A stretch of DNA of 10,543 bases from M3007 sp046299435 (GCA_046299435.1 JBKBIC010000169.1:1-10543); one strand, 5' to 3'; counted from the first letter of the stretch, positions 1 through 6,675 are shown. Notes: a model not told the origin generated them from the letters alone. Translations and numbers: made by a program.

Positions 1-75
1 TGAACACTATTTGTCCCAGCAGACTCCTTTGGAGAAAAATCCGTAAAAACTTCCCCTCAAATTTTAAAACATACT

Positions 76-300
76 CTAAGCCGCGTTGAACTCGTATGTG
101 AACGACGAACCCAAAAAGCTCTTGGCTTCGACAGCGATTTTTTCGGTGCCACGCTCTGCCGCTATGATTTTTTCGGCACCCAAATCTATTTCCCGACGAC
201 GGCTTTCATCGTTTACGAGCACCAACGGGTCGTGCGTGATTGTCCAACCGTCGTTTTCCAACGCGGTACGCACGATGTCGTGGAAAATGTCTTTTGCCAT
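76..300 (-). pseudogene. xisH: Truncated XisH-family protein (N-terminal half)
   Basis: The 74-residue product starts MAKDIFHDIVRTALENDGWT and contains ITHDPL, EIDLGAEKIIAAERGTEKIAVEAKSFLGSS, which match the N-terminal half of XisH (fdxN element excision controlling factor). XisH has a PD-(D/E)XK nuclease-like fold; D39 and the E58-x-K60 pair sit where the core acidic and lysine residues are expected. The family is normally about 135-140 residues, but this copy stops at a TAG right after YEFNAA, where relatives continue with an LGQ-type helix. None of the three minus-strand frames over positions 1-75 restores XisH-like sequence, so a simple frameshift does not explain the end. XisI, the usual partner directly downstream, is not visible. 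The gene lies 34 bp after rnd and has no recognisable promoter of its own, so it may be read through from rnd. The ATG at 300 matches the family N-terminus exactly. It is probably a remnant cut by a rearrangement or insertion at about position 78. Confidence 0.8.
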
Positions 301-334
301 GTGTAGTCGTTGTTGATGGATTCATGCTGAAAAA

Positions 335-1504
335 TTACTCCATCTCAATCTTACAAAACCCATCCGGCCACGACACCCGCACCGCCTCGCGCCGTTTCAG
401 CCAATCCGTGAGTTCCGGGCCGAGCAATTCGGCGCGCCAGCCGCCGAGCAGGTTGTGGTCGAAGGTGTCGGCATCGGTTTTCAGTTTGTTGAAGTCGCCT
501 TTGGGCAGCAGCAGCGCGGCGGAAATCTCGTGCTCGACGCAGCGTTGCCGGACGAGCATATACAGGAATTCGAGCATCCACTCGCGCTCCGGGTCGTCGG
601 CCACCGGCTGCGGCAATGCGTCGAGCACGGCTTTTTCGGTCGGGTTGGGCGGGGTTTTGTAGAGGTTTTCCCAGTCGGCGAAGTGTTTTTTCCACACATT
701 TTCGGGCAGGGTGCGGTTGCTCTTGAACCCGCCGAGGCCGTGTTTCATGGCTTTCACGACGCTGCCGATGTGTTTGCCCTGCAAGACTGTCTCGCGTGGG
801 ACGTTCAGCGCGGCGGCTTTTTCGCGCCGCCAGACATAAATCCGCAGCAGGAACAGTTTTTCCTTGCTGTCCAATTGGTAGATGAATTCGCCGCCAAGTG
901 CCTCGCGGTAGGGGTCGGTGACGTAAAAATTGGCGGTTTCCCACTTGCGGTTTTCCTCGCGTGCCCATGCGGTGCGGTGGCGACGGGCGAGTTTCGCGCT
1001 CAATTTTTGGTGCAGCGCGGGCAGGTATTTCACGTCCTCGACTGCGTAGTTGAGGGCTTTTGGGTCAATCGGGCGGGCCTCCCAATCGGCCACCGTGTGG
1101 CTTTTCGCCAGATTGACGCGCAGCTCGCGCTCACAGATTTTGGCGAAGCCCGCCGGATAATTGTAGCCCACGAACCCGGCGGCGATTTGCGTGTCGAAGG
1201 TGTTTTGCGGCACGGTGCCGAAAAGCGTGTTCAGGAGGCGGTAATCATTGTCGCCGGCGTGGGTGACTTTGAGCACGGCTGGGTCTTCGACGATGCCCAA
1301 AAACAGGCGCAAGTCCTTGATTTTCAGTGTGTCAATCAGGTACACATTTTCCCCGGCGACGACTTGGATGAGGCACAAAACGGGGATGTAGGTTTTTTCA
1401 CCGACAAATTCGGTGTCGAATCCGACCCAATCCAGCCGAGCCAGCTCGGCCATCACGCGGTCAAAATCTTCTTGGTGGTCAATGAAATGGATTTGGAAAC
1501 TCAT
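335..1504 (-). CDS. rnd: Ribonuclease D, DEDDy 3'-5' exoribonuclease
   Basis: Cytoplasmic 3'-5' exoribonuclease that trims tRNA and other stable RNA precursors. The exonuclease domain (about residues 1-190) carries all DEDDy catalytic positions: D30 and E32 in GFDTEF, D87 in HAGDNDY, and Y153 plus D157 in YAVEDVKYL. These are almost the positions of the E. coli enzyme. An HRDC domain follows at about 210-285 (KEKLFLLRIYVWRREKA, then ETVLQGKHIGSVVKAM). A second HRDC-like C-terminal domain covers about 290-375 and includes the family-typical GWRAELLG. At 389 residues the gene is full length. Its ATG lies 47 bases downstream of a TACCTTTG -7 box, which gives a leader of about 40 nt. It is the first gene of a minus-strand unit that may include the broken xisH. 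Nothing in the catalytic core is missing. Confidence 0.95.
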   Translation of the reverse strand: MSFQIHFIDHQEDFDRVMAELARLDWVGFDTEFVGEKTYIPVLCLIQVVAGENVYLIDTLKIKDLRLFLGIVEDPAVLKVTHAGDNDYRLLNTLFGTVPQNTFDTQIAAGFVGYNYPAGFAKICERELRVNLAKSHTVADWEARPIDPKALNYAVEDVKYLPALHQKLSAKLARRHRTAWAREENRKWETANFYVTDPYREALGGEFIYQLDSKEKLFLLRIYVWRREKAAALNVPRETVLQGKHIGSVVKAMKHGLGGFKSNRTLPENVWKKHFADWENLYKTPPNPTEKAVLDALPQPVADDPEREWMLEFLYMLVRQRCVEHEISAALLLPKGDFNKLKTDADTFDHNLLGGWRAELLGPELTDWLKRREAVRVSWPDGFCKIEME

Positions 1505-1550
1505 GAAAAGGTAGGCCCCGGCTTTCGGGATTGTTTTGATTTGTTGCGGG

Positions 1551-1558
1551 CAAAGGTA
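1551..1558 (-). promoter_or_regulatory. Bacteroidota -7 box (TACCTTTG) for rnd
   Basis: Read on the minus strand this is TACCTTTG, a full match to the Bacteroidota -7 consensus TAnnTTTG. It lies 47 bases before the rnd ATG. No clear TTTG -33 box is seen at the usual 19-21 bp spacing; the 7-bp repeat at 1567-1587 occupies that area. Confidence 0.6.
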
Positions 1559-1566
1559 GCAAGGGG

Positions 1567-1587
1567 AGTTGTTAGTGGTTAGTTGTC
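1567..1587. repeat. Short tandem repeat, three 7-bp units
   Basis: Three consecutive 7-bp units, AGTTGTT, AGTGGTT and AGTTGTC, lie upstream of rnd in the divergent spacer between rnd and the DUF6934-like gene. They differ by one or two bases each. No inverted copy was found nearby, unlike the repeats at 5733-5830 and 6564-6675. The rest of the 215-bp spacer (1505-1719) holds the two oppositely oriented -7 boxes and nothing else I recognise. Confidence 0.6.
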
Positions 1588-1692
1588 ATCGGGCTGGCCG
1601 CCGCCAATCAAAGGAGAAATTTTTGCCAGCTTTATGGAAAGCGAAACGTCGGCTTCATCGTTTTACGTCCGACTTTTGAGCAACTGCGTTTC

Positions 1693-1700
1693 TACATTTG
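1693..1700 (+). promoter_or_regulatory. Bacteroidota -7 box (TACATTTG) for the DUF6934-like gene
   Basis: TACATTTG matches TAnnTTTG exactly and ends 19 bases before the ATG at 1720, so transcription would begin about 13-15 nt before the start codon. A TTTTG at 1674-1678 lies upstream, but the spacing (14 bp) is shorter than the usual 19-21 bp for a -33 element. Confidence 0.55.
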
Positions 1701-1719
1701 CTGATGAAACAATGGTTCG

Positions 1720-2169
1720 ATGACACCAGAACACTACGAATTCACCCAGCACAACTTCCAAAAACTCTACATTTTCCAAAGCATCGGAAAGCGGACGGTC
1801 GTCAAAGCGGTGCAGTTTTCGCTCGAACGCAACGGGCTTTACAACCTCGGATTGGCCGATTTTGAAAATGGAAAGTTGCGATTTGACCAGTTCACGGCCA
1901 ACGACGATGCTTGGAAAGTGCTGAACACGGTGGCGGCAATCACCCTCAACTTCTCCGAAAACCGCCCGGAAGCCCGCATTTTGATTCGAGCGACGGAACC
2001 CAAAAGGCAACAGTTGTACAACCGCATTTTTCAAAGCCGCATCAACTTGGTTCAAGAAGCTTTTGAGGTGGAAGGCATACTCCAATACCCGCAAATTGTG
2101 TCCGTGCCTTTTGACCCTGAAAAACAATACGAAGGCTTTATTTTGACGCGAAAAATTCAAGAAACATGA
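1720..2169 (+). CDS. DUF6934-like protein of unknown function
   Basis: A 149-residue soluble protein. The layout resembles the Bacteroidota family DUF6934: an N-terminal aromatic segment (YEFTQHNFQKLYIFQSIGKR), a central GLYNLGLADFENGKLRFDQFTANDDAWKVL-type stretch (about residues 39-68), LNTVAAITLNFSENRPEARI, then ATEPKRQQLYNRIF and a final YEGFILTRKI. The central part reads like a protein reporting on N(x)GxxDxD...VLxTVA, as in relatives I remember; the assignment is from recall, not a search. There is no signal peptide or membrane segment. The function of the family is unknown. The stop overlaps the next start as ATGA, so the two genes are probably translationally coupled. By eye this gene is more A/T-rich than the AsmA gene downstream. 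The promoter box at 1693-1700 supports the ATG at 1720. Confidence 0.7.
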   Translation: MTPEHYEFTQHNFQKLYIFQSIGKRTVVKAVQFSLERNGLYNLGLADFENGKLRFDQFTANDDAWKVLNTVAAITLNFSENRPEARILIRATEPKRQQLYNRIFQSRINLVQEAFEVEGILQYPQIVSVPFDPEKQYEGFILTRKIQET

Positions 2170-2540
2170 AAAATACGCCGACCGCCGAACCATTGCCGCC
2201 TGTGATCGGCCATTGGAACAAGCAACTTTTCCCGGCTGAAATACGGGCTGCATTCGAGCATTTCGATGCCCACGACGAACCCATCAACCCCGACAAGGCG
2301 GGCGATTCGCTCGAATTTTCGTTCAAAAAAAAGTGGAAAAGGCGCATGGCGAAAGCAAAAGCCGAGCACCCAGAGGTATCCTTCAAATCACTCGCCGCCG
2401 CCATGATTTTGGACATGACCGAGGCGTGGCCCGACTGGGAGGTTGAAGTCATGGTGGCATGGGCTTGGAAAACATTTTCAGCCATCAAAAAGCCTGCGCT
2501 CGCAAAATTTCCCGCAGATGAATCTGTGGGCTTTGAATGA
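2166..2540 (+). CDS. Hypothetical protein, coupled to the DUF6934-like gene
   Basis: A 124-residue protein I do not recognise. It starts inside the ATGA overlap with the upstream gene, which fixes the ATG at 2166 and suggests a two-gene operon. What can be seen: a proline-containing N-terminus (TAEPLPPVIGHWNKQLFPAE), a basic patch FKKKWKRRMAKAKAEHP at about residues 53-69, a predicted helix SFKSLAAAMILDM at about 71-83, and a tryptophan-rich segment EAWPDWEVEVMVAWAWKTF at about 86-104; six tryptophans in 124 residues is high. There is no signal peptide. The A/L/M-rich stretches are too short for confident membrane segments. A terminator-like hairpin begins at its stop codon, closing the operon. 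The pairing of two small coupled genes resembles toxin-antitoxin organisation, but no toxin motif is visible. Confidence 0.75.
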   Translation: MKNTPTAEPLPPVIGHWNKQLFPAEIRAAFEHFDAHDEPINPDKAGDSLEFSFKKKWKRRMAKAKAEHPEVSFKSLAAAMILDMTEAWPDWEVEVMVAWAWKTFSAIKKPALAKFPADESVGFE

Positions 2541-2559
2541 AAAATCCTGCCGGATTTTT
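2540..2559 (+). terminator. Terminator-like hairpin after the two-gene operon
   Basis: A perfect 8-bp stem, AAAAATCC (2540-2547) with GGATTTTT (2552-2559) and a TGCC loop, starts on the last base of the stop codon of the 124-residue gene. The T-run forms the 3' arm. The stem is weak in GC, so termination may be partial. Its position argues that the AsmA gene does not begin at the ATG overlapping that stop (2537). Confidence 0.6.
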
Positions 2560-2567
2560 GCACCCAG

Positions 2568-2585
2568 CCATAGATTTATCTATGG
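2568..2585. repeat. Palindrome upstream of the AsmA gene, possible operator
   Basis: CCATAGAT (2568-2575) and ATCTATGG (2578-2585) form a perfect inverted repeat around two T bases, ending 29 bp before the AsmA start. It contains TAGATTTA, which is one mismatch from the -7 consensus TAnnTTTG, so the palindrome could overlap the AsmA promoter as a repressor site. That role is inference; a small RNA hairpin is the alternative. Confidence 0.4.
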
Positions 2586-2614
2586 GCAAACACACAAAAA
2601 CTCGCTCATCTTCA

Positions 2615-5600
2615 ATGAAAAAGCTCCTCATCGGCCTCGCCGCCGTTTTTGCCATCCTGCTGGCCGCGCTCGCGGCCGTGCCCTATTTTTTCAAAGACGA
2701 CATCGTGGCCGCCGTCAAGACCGCCGCGAACGAAAACTTGAACGCCAAACTCGACTTCACGGACGTGGACATTTCCGTGTTCCGGCATTTCCCGAAACTC
2801 TCCGTCGGCCTCGAAGGGCTGGACGTGACGGGCGTGGACGAGTTCGAGGGCACACGCCTCATCCACTGCGAACGCCTCGACGTGGCGGTGGATTTGTGGT
2901 CGGCCATTTTCGGTAGTGATTTGACAATCAATGGGTTGCACCTCCAAAAGCCGAACATCCACGTCTTCGTGCTGTCCAACGGCAAGGCCAATTACGACAT
3001 CGCCAAGCCCTCGCCCGAAACCCCGGCGACCGCCGAACCCGCATCCGGCGGCGCGATGAAACTCGAATCGTACAGCATCACCGACGGCAAAATCGTGTAC
3101 GACGACCGCTCGCTGGATATGCTCGCCGAGCTGGACGAACTGAACCACACGGGCAAGGGCGATTTCGCTGCCGACGTGTACGATTTGGTGATGAAAACCG
3201 ACATCGGCAAACTTTCCGTCAACTACGGCGGCGTGAAATATTTGTCCAAAGCCCACGCCATTTGGGACGCGACGCTCGGCGCGGACATGGGTCAAATGAA
3301 ATTCACGTTCAAAGAAAACGAACTGAAAATCAATGATTTGCAGGTCAATTTGGACGGGTGGCTGTCCATGCCGAACGACGTGGATATGCTCATGGACTTG
3401 ACTTTCGGCACCCCGCAAAACACGTTCAAAAGCCTGCTCTCCATCGTGCCCGGCGCGTACACCAAAGATTTCGATGGCATGACCGCCAACGGCACGTTCC
3501 AGTTCGGCGGCTTCGCCAAAGGCAAGTACAACGAGACGACCTACCCGGCTTTCAAACTTGATTTCAAAGTGGGCAACGGCGACTTCAAATACCCCGCCTT
3601 GCCGCTCGGCGTATCGGGCATCAACGTGGACGCGAGCATCAACAGCCCCTCGCAAGACCTAAACGCGATGACCGTCGCCATCCCGAAATTCGGCCTGAAA
3701 ATCGGCTCGAACCCGCTCGAAGGCTACTTCAATTTGAAAACGCCCATCAGCGACCCGACGGTGGACACCAAAATCACCGGCACCCTCAACCTCGCCGAAC
3801 TCGGCAAGGCATTCCCGATGGACGGCGTGCAGGAACTCACCGGCATCATCGGCGCGAACATGACCCTTAAAGCCGCGCAGAGCCAACTCGACCAGCAACA
3901 ATACGATCAAGTCAACATGGCCGGCAGCCTGAGCATCCGGCTGTTCAACTACCGCGCCGCAGGCACGCCGCCCGTCAAAATCAACGATTTGACGATGACA
4001 TTCAGCCCGCAATTCGTTGATATTCAAAACTTTGACGCTCGCCTCGGCAAAAGCGACCTCCGCGCCAAAGGCCGTGTGGACAACATCCTCGCCTATTTCT
4101 CGCCCGAAAAAACGATGAAGGGGAGCGTGATGCTCAGCTCTGTTTTCTTCGATGCGAACGAGTGGACGGAACCCGAACCGACCGCCGAAGCCGCCGCCGC
4201 TGGCCCCGGAAAAGTGCCCAGCGACCCGGCCCCGACTGCCTCGGAAAAGGTGTTCGACCAGTGGGATTTCGACCTGAACCTTGATTTCAAAAAACTGAAA
4301 TACGACGTGTACGACATCAGCGACCTGTTTGCCAAAGGCCACTTCACGCCGAACCGCATGGAGGTCTCGGATTTTGGCCTGAAAATCGGCAACAGCGACC
4401 TCGCTGGCAACGGCAAAATCCTGAACGCTTGGAACTATCTATTTGACAATCAAACGGTTGCGGGCACGGTGAACCTGCGCTCCAACCTGTTCGACCTCAA
4501 CCAGTTCATGACCGAAGAACCCGCCAAGCCCACCGCAGGCAGCACGGCAGCGGCTCCGCCCGCCGAAGATGTCATTCCCGTCCCGGAAAACATGGACATG
4601 ACCCTGAACGCCGATTTCAAAAAAGTGCTGTACACCAATTTGACACTCGAAAACCTTGACGGTCAAGTGGTTGTGAAAGACCGCGCCGCTCGTTTGCAGG
4701 ATTGCACGGCCAACACGTTGGGCGGCCAAATCGGGCTGACGGGCGAGTACAACACCCAAAACCCGGCGAAACCGAGCTTCAACATGGACATGGCCATCCA
4801 AAACATGGGCTTCAAAGATGCCTACTCGAACTTTGCGACGGTCAAGTCGTTTGCGCCGATTGCCCAGTTGATTGACGGCAAGTTCAACACCTCGCTCTCC
4901 ATGTCGGGCTTTTTGGGCAAGGACATGATGCCCGATATGCAGTCGTTTTCGGCGGCTGGTTTTCTCGAAACTTTGAGCGCGATCATCAACAATTTCAAGC
5001 CGGCGCAGGCCATCGGCGACAAACTGAACGTGGCCGCGCTGAAAAAATGGGAGCTGAAAAACACCAAAAACTGGTTTGAAATCAAGGACGGACAGGTGAG
5101 CGTCAAGCCGTTCAATGTGCAAATGGGCGAAATTGCCATGCAAATCGGCGGCTCGCACGGCCTGACCAACGAGATGAACTACCAGTTTTTGACCAAAGTG
5201 CCGCGCAAGATGTTGGAGCAAAACCCGGTCGGGTCGGCGGCCAGTTCGGGCCTGAGTTTCCTTTCCGGCGAGGCCGCGAAGTACGGCGTGAACATCAAGC
5301 AAGGCGAGTTTGTGAACGTGCGTTTCGACATGACTGGCTCGCTTTTCAGTCCGAAAATGGCCGTGAAAGTGCTCGGTTCCGACGGCGAAAGCACCCTCAA
5401 AGAACAGGCCACTGGGGCGGCCACCGCCGTTGTCGAACAGGCAAAAGACAGCCTGAAAAACGTGGCAAACCGCGAAATAGACAAGGCCAAAGAAAAAGCC
5501 CAAGCCGAGGCCGACCGCATCCGCGACTCGCTCCAACGGCTGGCTAACCAAAAAATCGAGGAGGCCAAAAACAAGGCGACCGAAAAAGTGAAAGATGAAG

Positions 5601-5731
5601 TGGGCAAGGCCGCTGGCGAAAAAGCGGGCGAGGTCATCGGCGAGCAAGGCAAAAAAACGGTGGACGAGGCCAAAAAACAGCTCGACAAATGGGACCCGTT
5701 CAAAAAGAAGAAAAAAGACGGCGGGCAGTAG
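2615..5731 (+). CDS. AsmA-family envelope protein
   Basis: A 1038-residue inner-membrane-anchored periplasmic protein of the AsmA family, whose members are thought to move or balance phospholipids toward the outer membrane. The N-terminus MKKLLIGLAAVFAILLAALA with following AVPYFF is a membrane anchor (residues 2-26). The AsmA signature follows: KAAVK-like helix, LNAKLDFTDVDISVFRHFP, then SVGLEGLDVTG. The rest is a long array of alternating beta-strand segments, as expected for the repeating-groove fold. Two related modules (about 460-520 and 572-636) share the pattern G-[KN]-SDL-x3-G-x-[IV]-x-N, Y, S-x2-FD and are followed by Pro/Ala-rich linkers (518-545, 634-657). An AsmA-like C-terminal segment spans about 680-920. 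Residues 930-1030 form a charged K/E/A-rich helix, ending in a lysine cluster. The start at 2615 is chosen because it gives a clean anchor and lies after the hairpins at 2540-2585; the in-frame ATGs at 2537 and 2582 would add a poor leader. Confidence 0.9.
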   Translation: MKKLLIGLAAVFAILLAALAAVPYFFKDDIVAAVKTAANENLNAKLDFTDVDISVFRHFPKLSVGLEGLDVTGVDEFEGTRLIHCERLDVAVDLWSAIFGSDLTINGLHLQKPNIHVFVLSNGKANYDIAKPSPETPATAEPASGGAMKLESYSITDGKIVYDDRSLDMLAELDELNHTGKGDFAADVYDLVMKTDIGKLSVNYGGVKYLSKAHAIWDATLGADMGQMKFTFKENELKINDLQVNLDGWLSMPNDVDMLMDLTFGTPQNTFKSLLSIVPGAYTKDFDGMTANGTFQFGGFAKGKYNETTYPAFKLDFKVGNGDFKYPALPLGVSGINVDASINSPSQDLNAMTVAIPKFGLKIGSNPLEGYFNLKTPISDPTVDTKITGTLNLAELGKAFPMDGVQELTGIIGANMTLKAAQSQLDQQQYDQVNMAGSLSIRLFNYRAAGTPPVKINDLTMTFSPQFVDIQNFDARLGKSDLRAKGRVDNILAYFSPEKTMKGSVMLSSVFFDANEWTEPEPTAEAAAAGPGKVPSDPAPTASEKVFDQWDFDLNLDFKKLKYDVYDISDLFAKGHFTPNRMEVSDFGLKIGNSDLAGNGKILNAWNYLFDNQTVAGTVNLRSNLFDLNQFMTEEPAKPTAGSTAAAPPAEDVIPVPENMDMTLNADFKKVLYTNLTLENLDGQVVVKDRAARLQDCTANTLGGQIGLTGEYNTQNPAKPSFNMDMAIQNMGFKDAYSNFATVKSFAPIAQLIDGKFNTSLSMSGFLGKDMMPDMQSFSAAGFLETLSAIINNFKPAQAIGDKLNVAALKKWELKNTKNWFEIKDGQVSVKPFNVQMGEIAMQIGGSHGLTNEMNYQFLTKVPRKMLEQNPVGSAASSGLSFLSGEAAKYGVNIKQGEFVNVRFDMTGSLFSPKMAVKVLGSDGESTLKEQATGAATAVVEQAKDSLKNVANREIDKAKEKAQAEADRIRDSLQRLANQKIEEAKNKATEKVKDEVGKAAGEKAGEVIGEQGKKTVDEAKKQLDKWDPFKKKKKDGGQ

Positions 5732-5732
5732 T

Positions 5733-5830
5733 GTGTGAGACGGCGAGGGTGTGAGACGGCGAGGGTGTGAGACGGCGAGGCGACGGGCGGGCGGGAATTA
5801 TCTCGCTGTCCCACCGTCTCGCCGTCTCAC
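5733..5830. repeat. Paired octamer repeat: three 16-bp copies and an inverted arm
   Basis: Three perfect tandem copies of GTGTGAGACGGCGAGG (5733-5748, 5749-5764, 5765-5780) begin one base after the AsmA stop. Each is made of two related 8-bp units (GTGAGACG, GCGAGGGT). A second arm at 5799-5830, read on the minus strand, gives four 8-bp units: GTGAGACG, GCGAGACG, GTGGGACA, GCGAGATA. CTCGCCGTCTCAC (5818-5830) is the exact reverse complement of 13 bases in each left copy, so alternative stem-loops can form. It might act as a terminator for the AsmA gene, but no U-run follows the stem. Confidence 0.85.
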
Positions 5831-5902
5831 GTTTAGGGAGATTTTTCCAACCTTCGCGCAACTGTTTTTGGCTCACGGAGGCAAGACGAAATTCCACACA
5901 CC

Positions 5903-6580
5903 GTGCAAATCCCACTTTGGAAAAAATGGCTCTCGTACCTGAGGCCAATCACGCTCGAAGAAACGGGCAGCGAGCAAAACTTGGAGCTGGCCGTCGTGCT
6001 CGACCGGGGGCGGCTGCAACTGCTCGCGGGCAATGCCATCTACTCGTGGGACGACCTTTACCGCAATTTTCGCGTGGCCTTTGAGCAGCTGGATTTGGCT
6101 GGCCGGAAATTGGACGACGTGCTGCTGCTCGGCCTCGGCTTGGCGAGCGTACCGTACATTTTGGAGAAAAAACACGGCAAAACCTGCCACTATTTGGCCG
6201 TCGAAGCCGACGAGGAAATCGCCCGCCTCGCACTCGAATACAGCCTGCCCCGCCTGAAAAGCTACGTCGAAGTCGTGACCGCCGACGCGGAGATGTACGT
6301 CGAGATTTGCGAGGAGCAGTTCGACATGGTGGTCATGGACATTTTCGAGGACGACCTCACGCCGCCGCAGTTCGAGACCCGCGAGTTTCTGGAAAACTGC
6401 GCCGCCCGCGTCCGGCCCGGCGGCCTGCTGCTGTTCAACCGCCTGCACCACACCCTCGCCGACCGCACGGCCACAGAGCGGTTTTACAAAAACACTTTCC
6501 AGACGGTTTTCCCCGCCGCCGAAAAGATTGACACGGGCGGAAACTGGATATTATCCGTAGTGGTGAGTGATGAGCGATAA
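5903..6580 (+). CDS. Spermidine synthase-like class I SAM-dependent protein
   Basis: A 225-residue cytoplasmic protein with the Rossmann-like fold of spermidine synthases and class I methyltransferases. Visible motifs are the nucleotide-binding loop VLLLGLGLASVPYIL (73-87, GLGL at 77-80), the acidic residue after strand 2 (E101 in YLAVEADEE), D128 in VVTADAEMY, and the strand-4 motif VVMDIFEDD (143-151) followed by TPPQF and a ETREFLENC helix, then VRPGGLLLFN. The spacing is like PF01564 members that lack the N-terminal beta domain of true spermidine synthases, so aminopropyl transfer is not assured and a methyltransferase role is equally possible. The start is a GTG: the frame opens after a TAG at 5834-5836 and contains no ATG before 5903. 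The last residues VVVSDER and the stop are encoded within the repeat at 6564-6591. Confidence 0.75.
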   Translation: MQIPLWKKWLSYLRPITLEETGSEQNLELAVVLDRGRLQLLAGNAIYSWDDLYRNFRVAFEQLDLAGRKLDDVLLLGLGLASVPYILEKKHGKTCHYLAVEADEEIARLALEYSLPRLKSYVEVVTADAEMYVEICEEQFDMVVMDIFEDDLTPPQFETREFLENCAARVRPGGLLLFNRLHHTLADRTATERFYKNTFQTVFPAAEKIDTGGNWILSVVVSDER

Positions 6581-6675
6581 GTGATGAATGAGCTGGCTTT
6601 CCTGTTGATTGTCAAGTTGTTGCATACATTCGCCCACTCGAAATCACTCATTCACACAATCGCTCATTCACTCAA
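6564..6675. repeat. Paired 7/8-bp repeat arms bracketing the spacer before the permease
   Basis: The left arm (6564-6591) has four 7-bp units: TGAGTGA, TGAGCGA, TAAGTGA, TGAATGA. The stop codon of the upstream gene lies within it. The right arm (6644-6675) has four 8-bp units: TCACTCAT, TCACACAA, TCGCTCAT, TCACTCAA, ending on the A of the permease ATG. The reverse complement of the right arm is TGAGTGA / TGAGCGA-like, so the arms are imperfect inverted repeats with one extra base per unit on the right. About 50 bp lie between the arms, including TACATTCG (6625-6632), one mismatch from a -7 box. Confidence 0.8.

Noticed and set aside
1..79. Frameshifted continuation of xisH or a transposase gene on the minus strand
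   Set aside because: One frame is open to the edge for 26 codons, but its translation resembles neither the XisH C-terminus nor a transposase that I can recognise; too short to call.
455..1582. 375-residue open frame on the plus strand over rnd
   Set aside because: It is antisense to a fully conserved RNase D with intact catalytic residues; its sequence is low in recognisable motifs and comes from GC-biased third positions.
2537..2614. AsmA start overlapping the upstream stop as ATGA
   Set aside because: The 26 added residues would be encoded by two hairpins and place a polar leader before the membrane anchor.
2612..5647. Long minus-strand open frames (347, 227 and 402 residues) opposite the AsmA gene
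   Set aside because: They are shadows of a long GC-rich gene: rich in His, Val, Arg and Phe, with no domain or start context, whereas the plus strand gives a coherent AsmA protein.
5733..5780. CRISPR-like tandem repeat
   Set aside because: The 16-bp copies are directly adjacent with no spacers, are too short, and no cas gene is present.
6609..6674. N-terminal extension of the permease from a TTG start
   Set aside because: The extra 22 residues are encoded largely by the octamer repeat and do not resemble APC N-termini; the ATG at 6675 fits the family.
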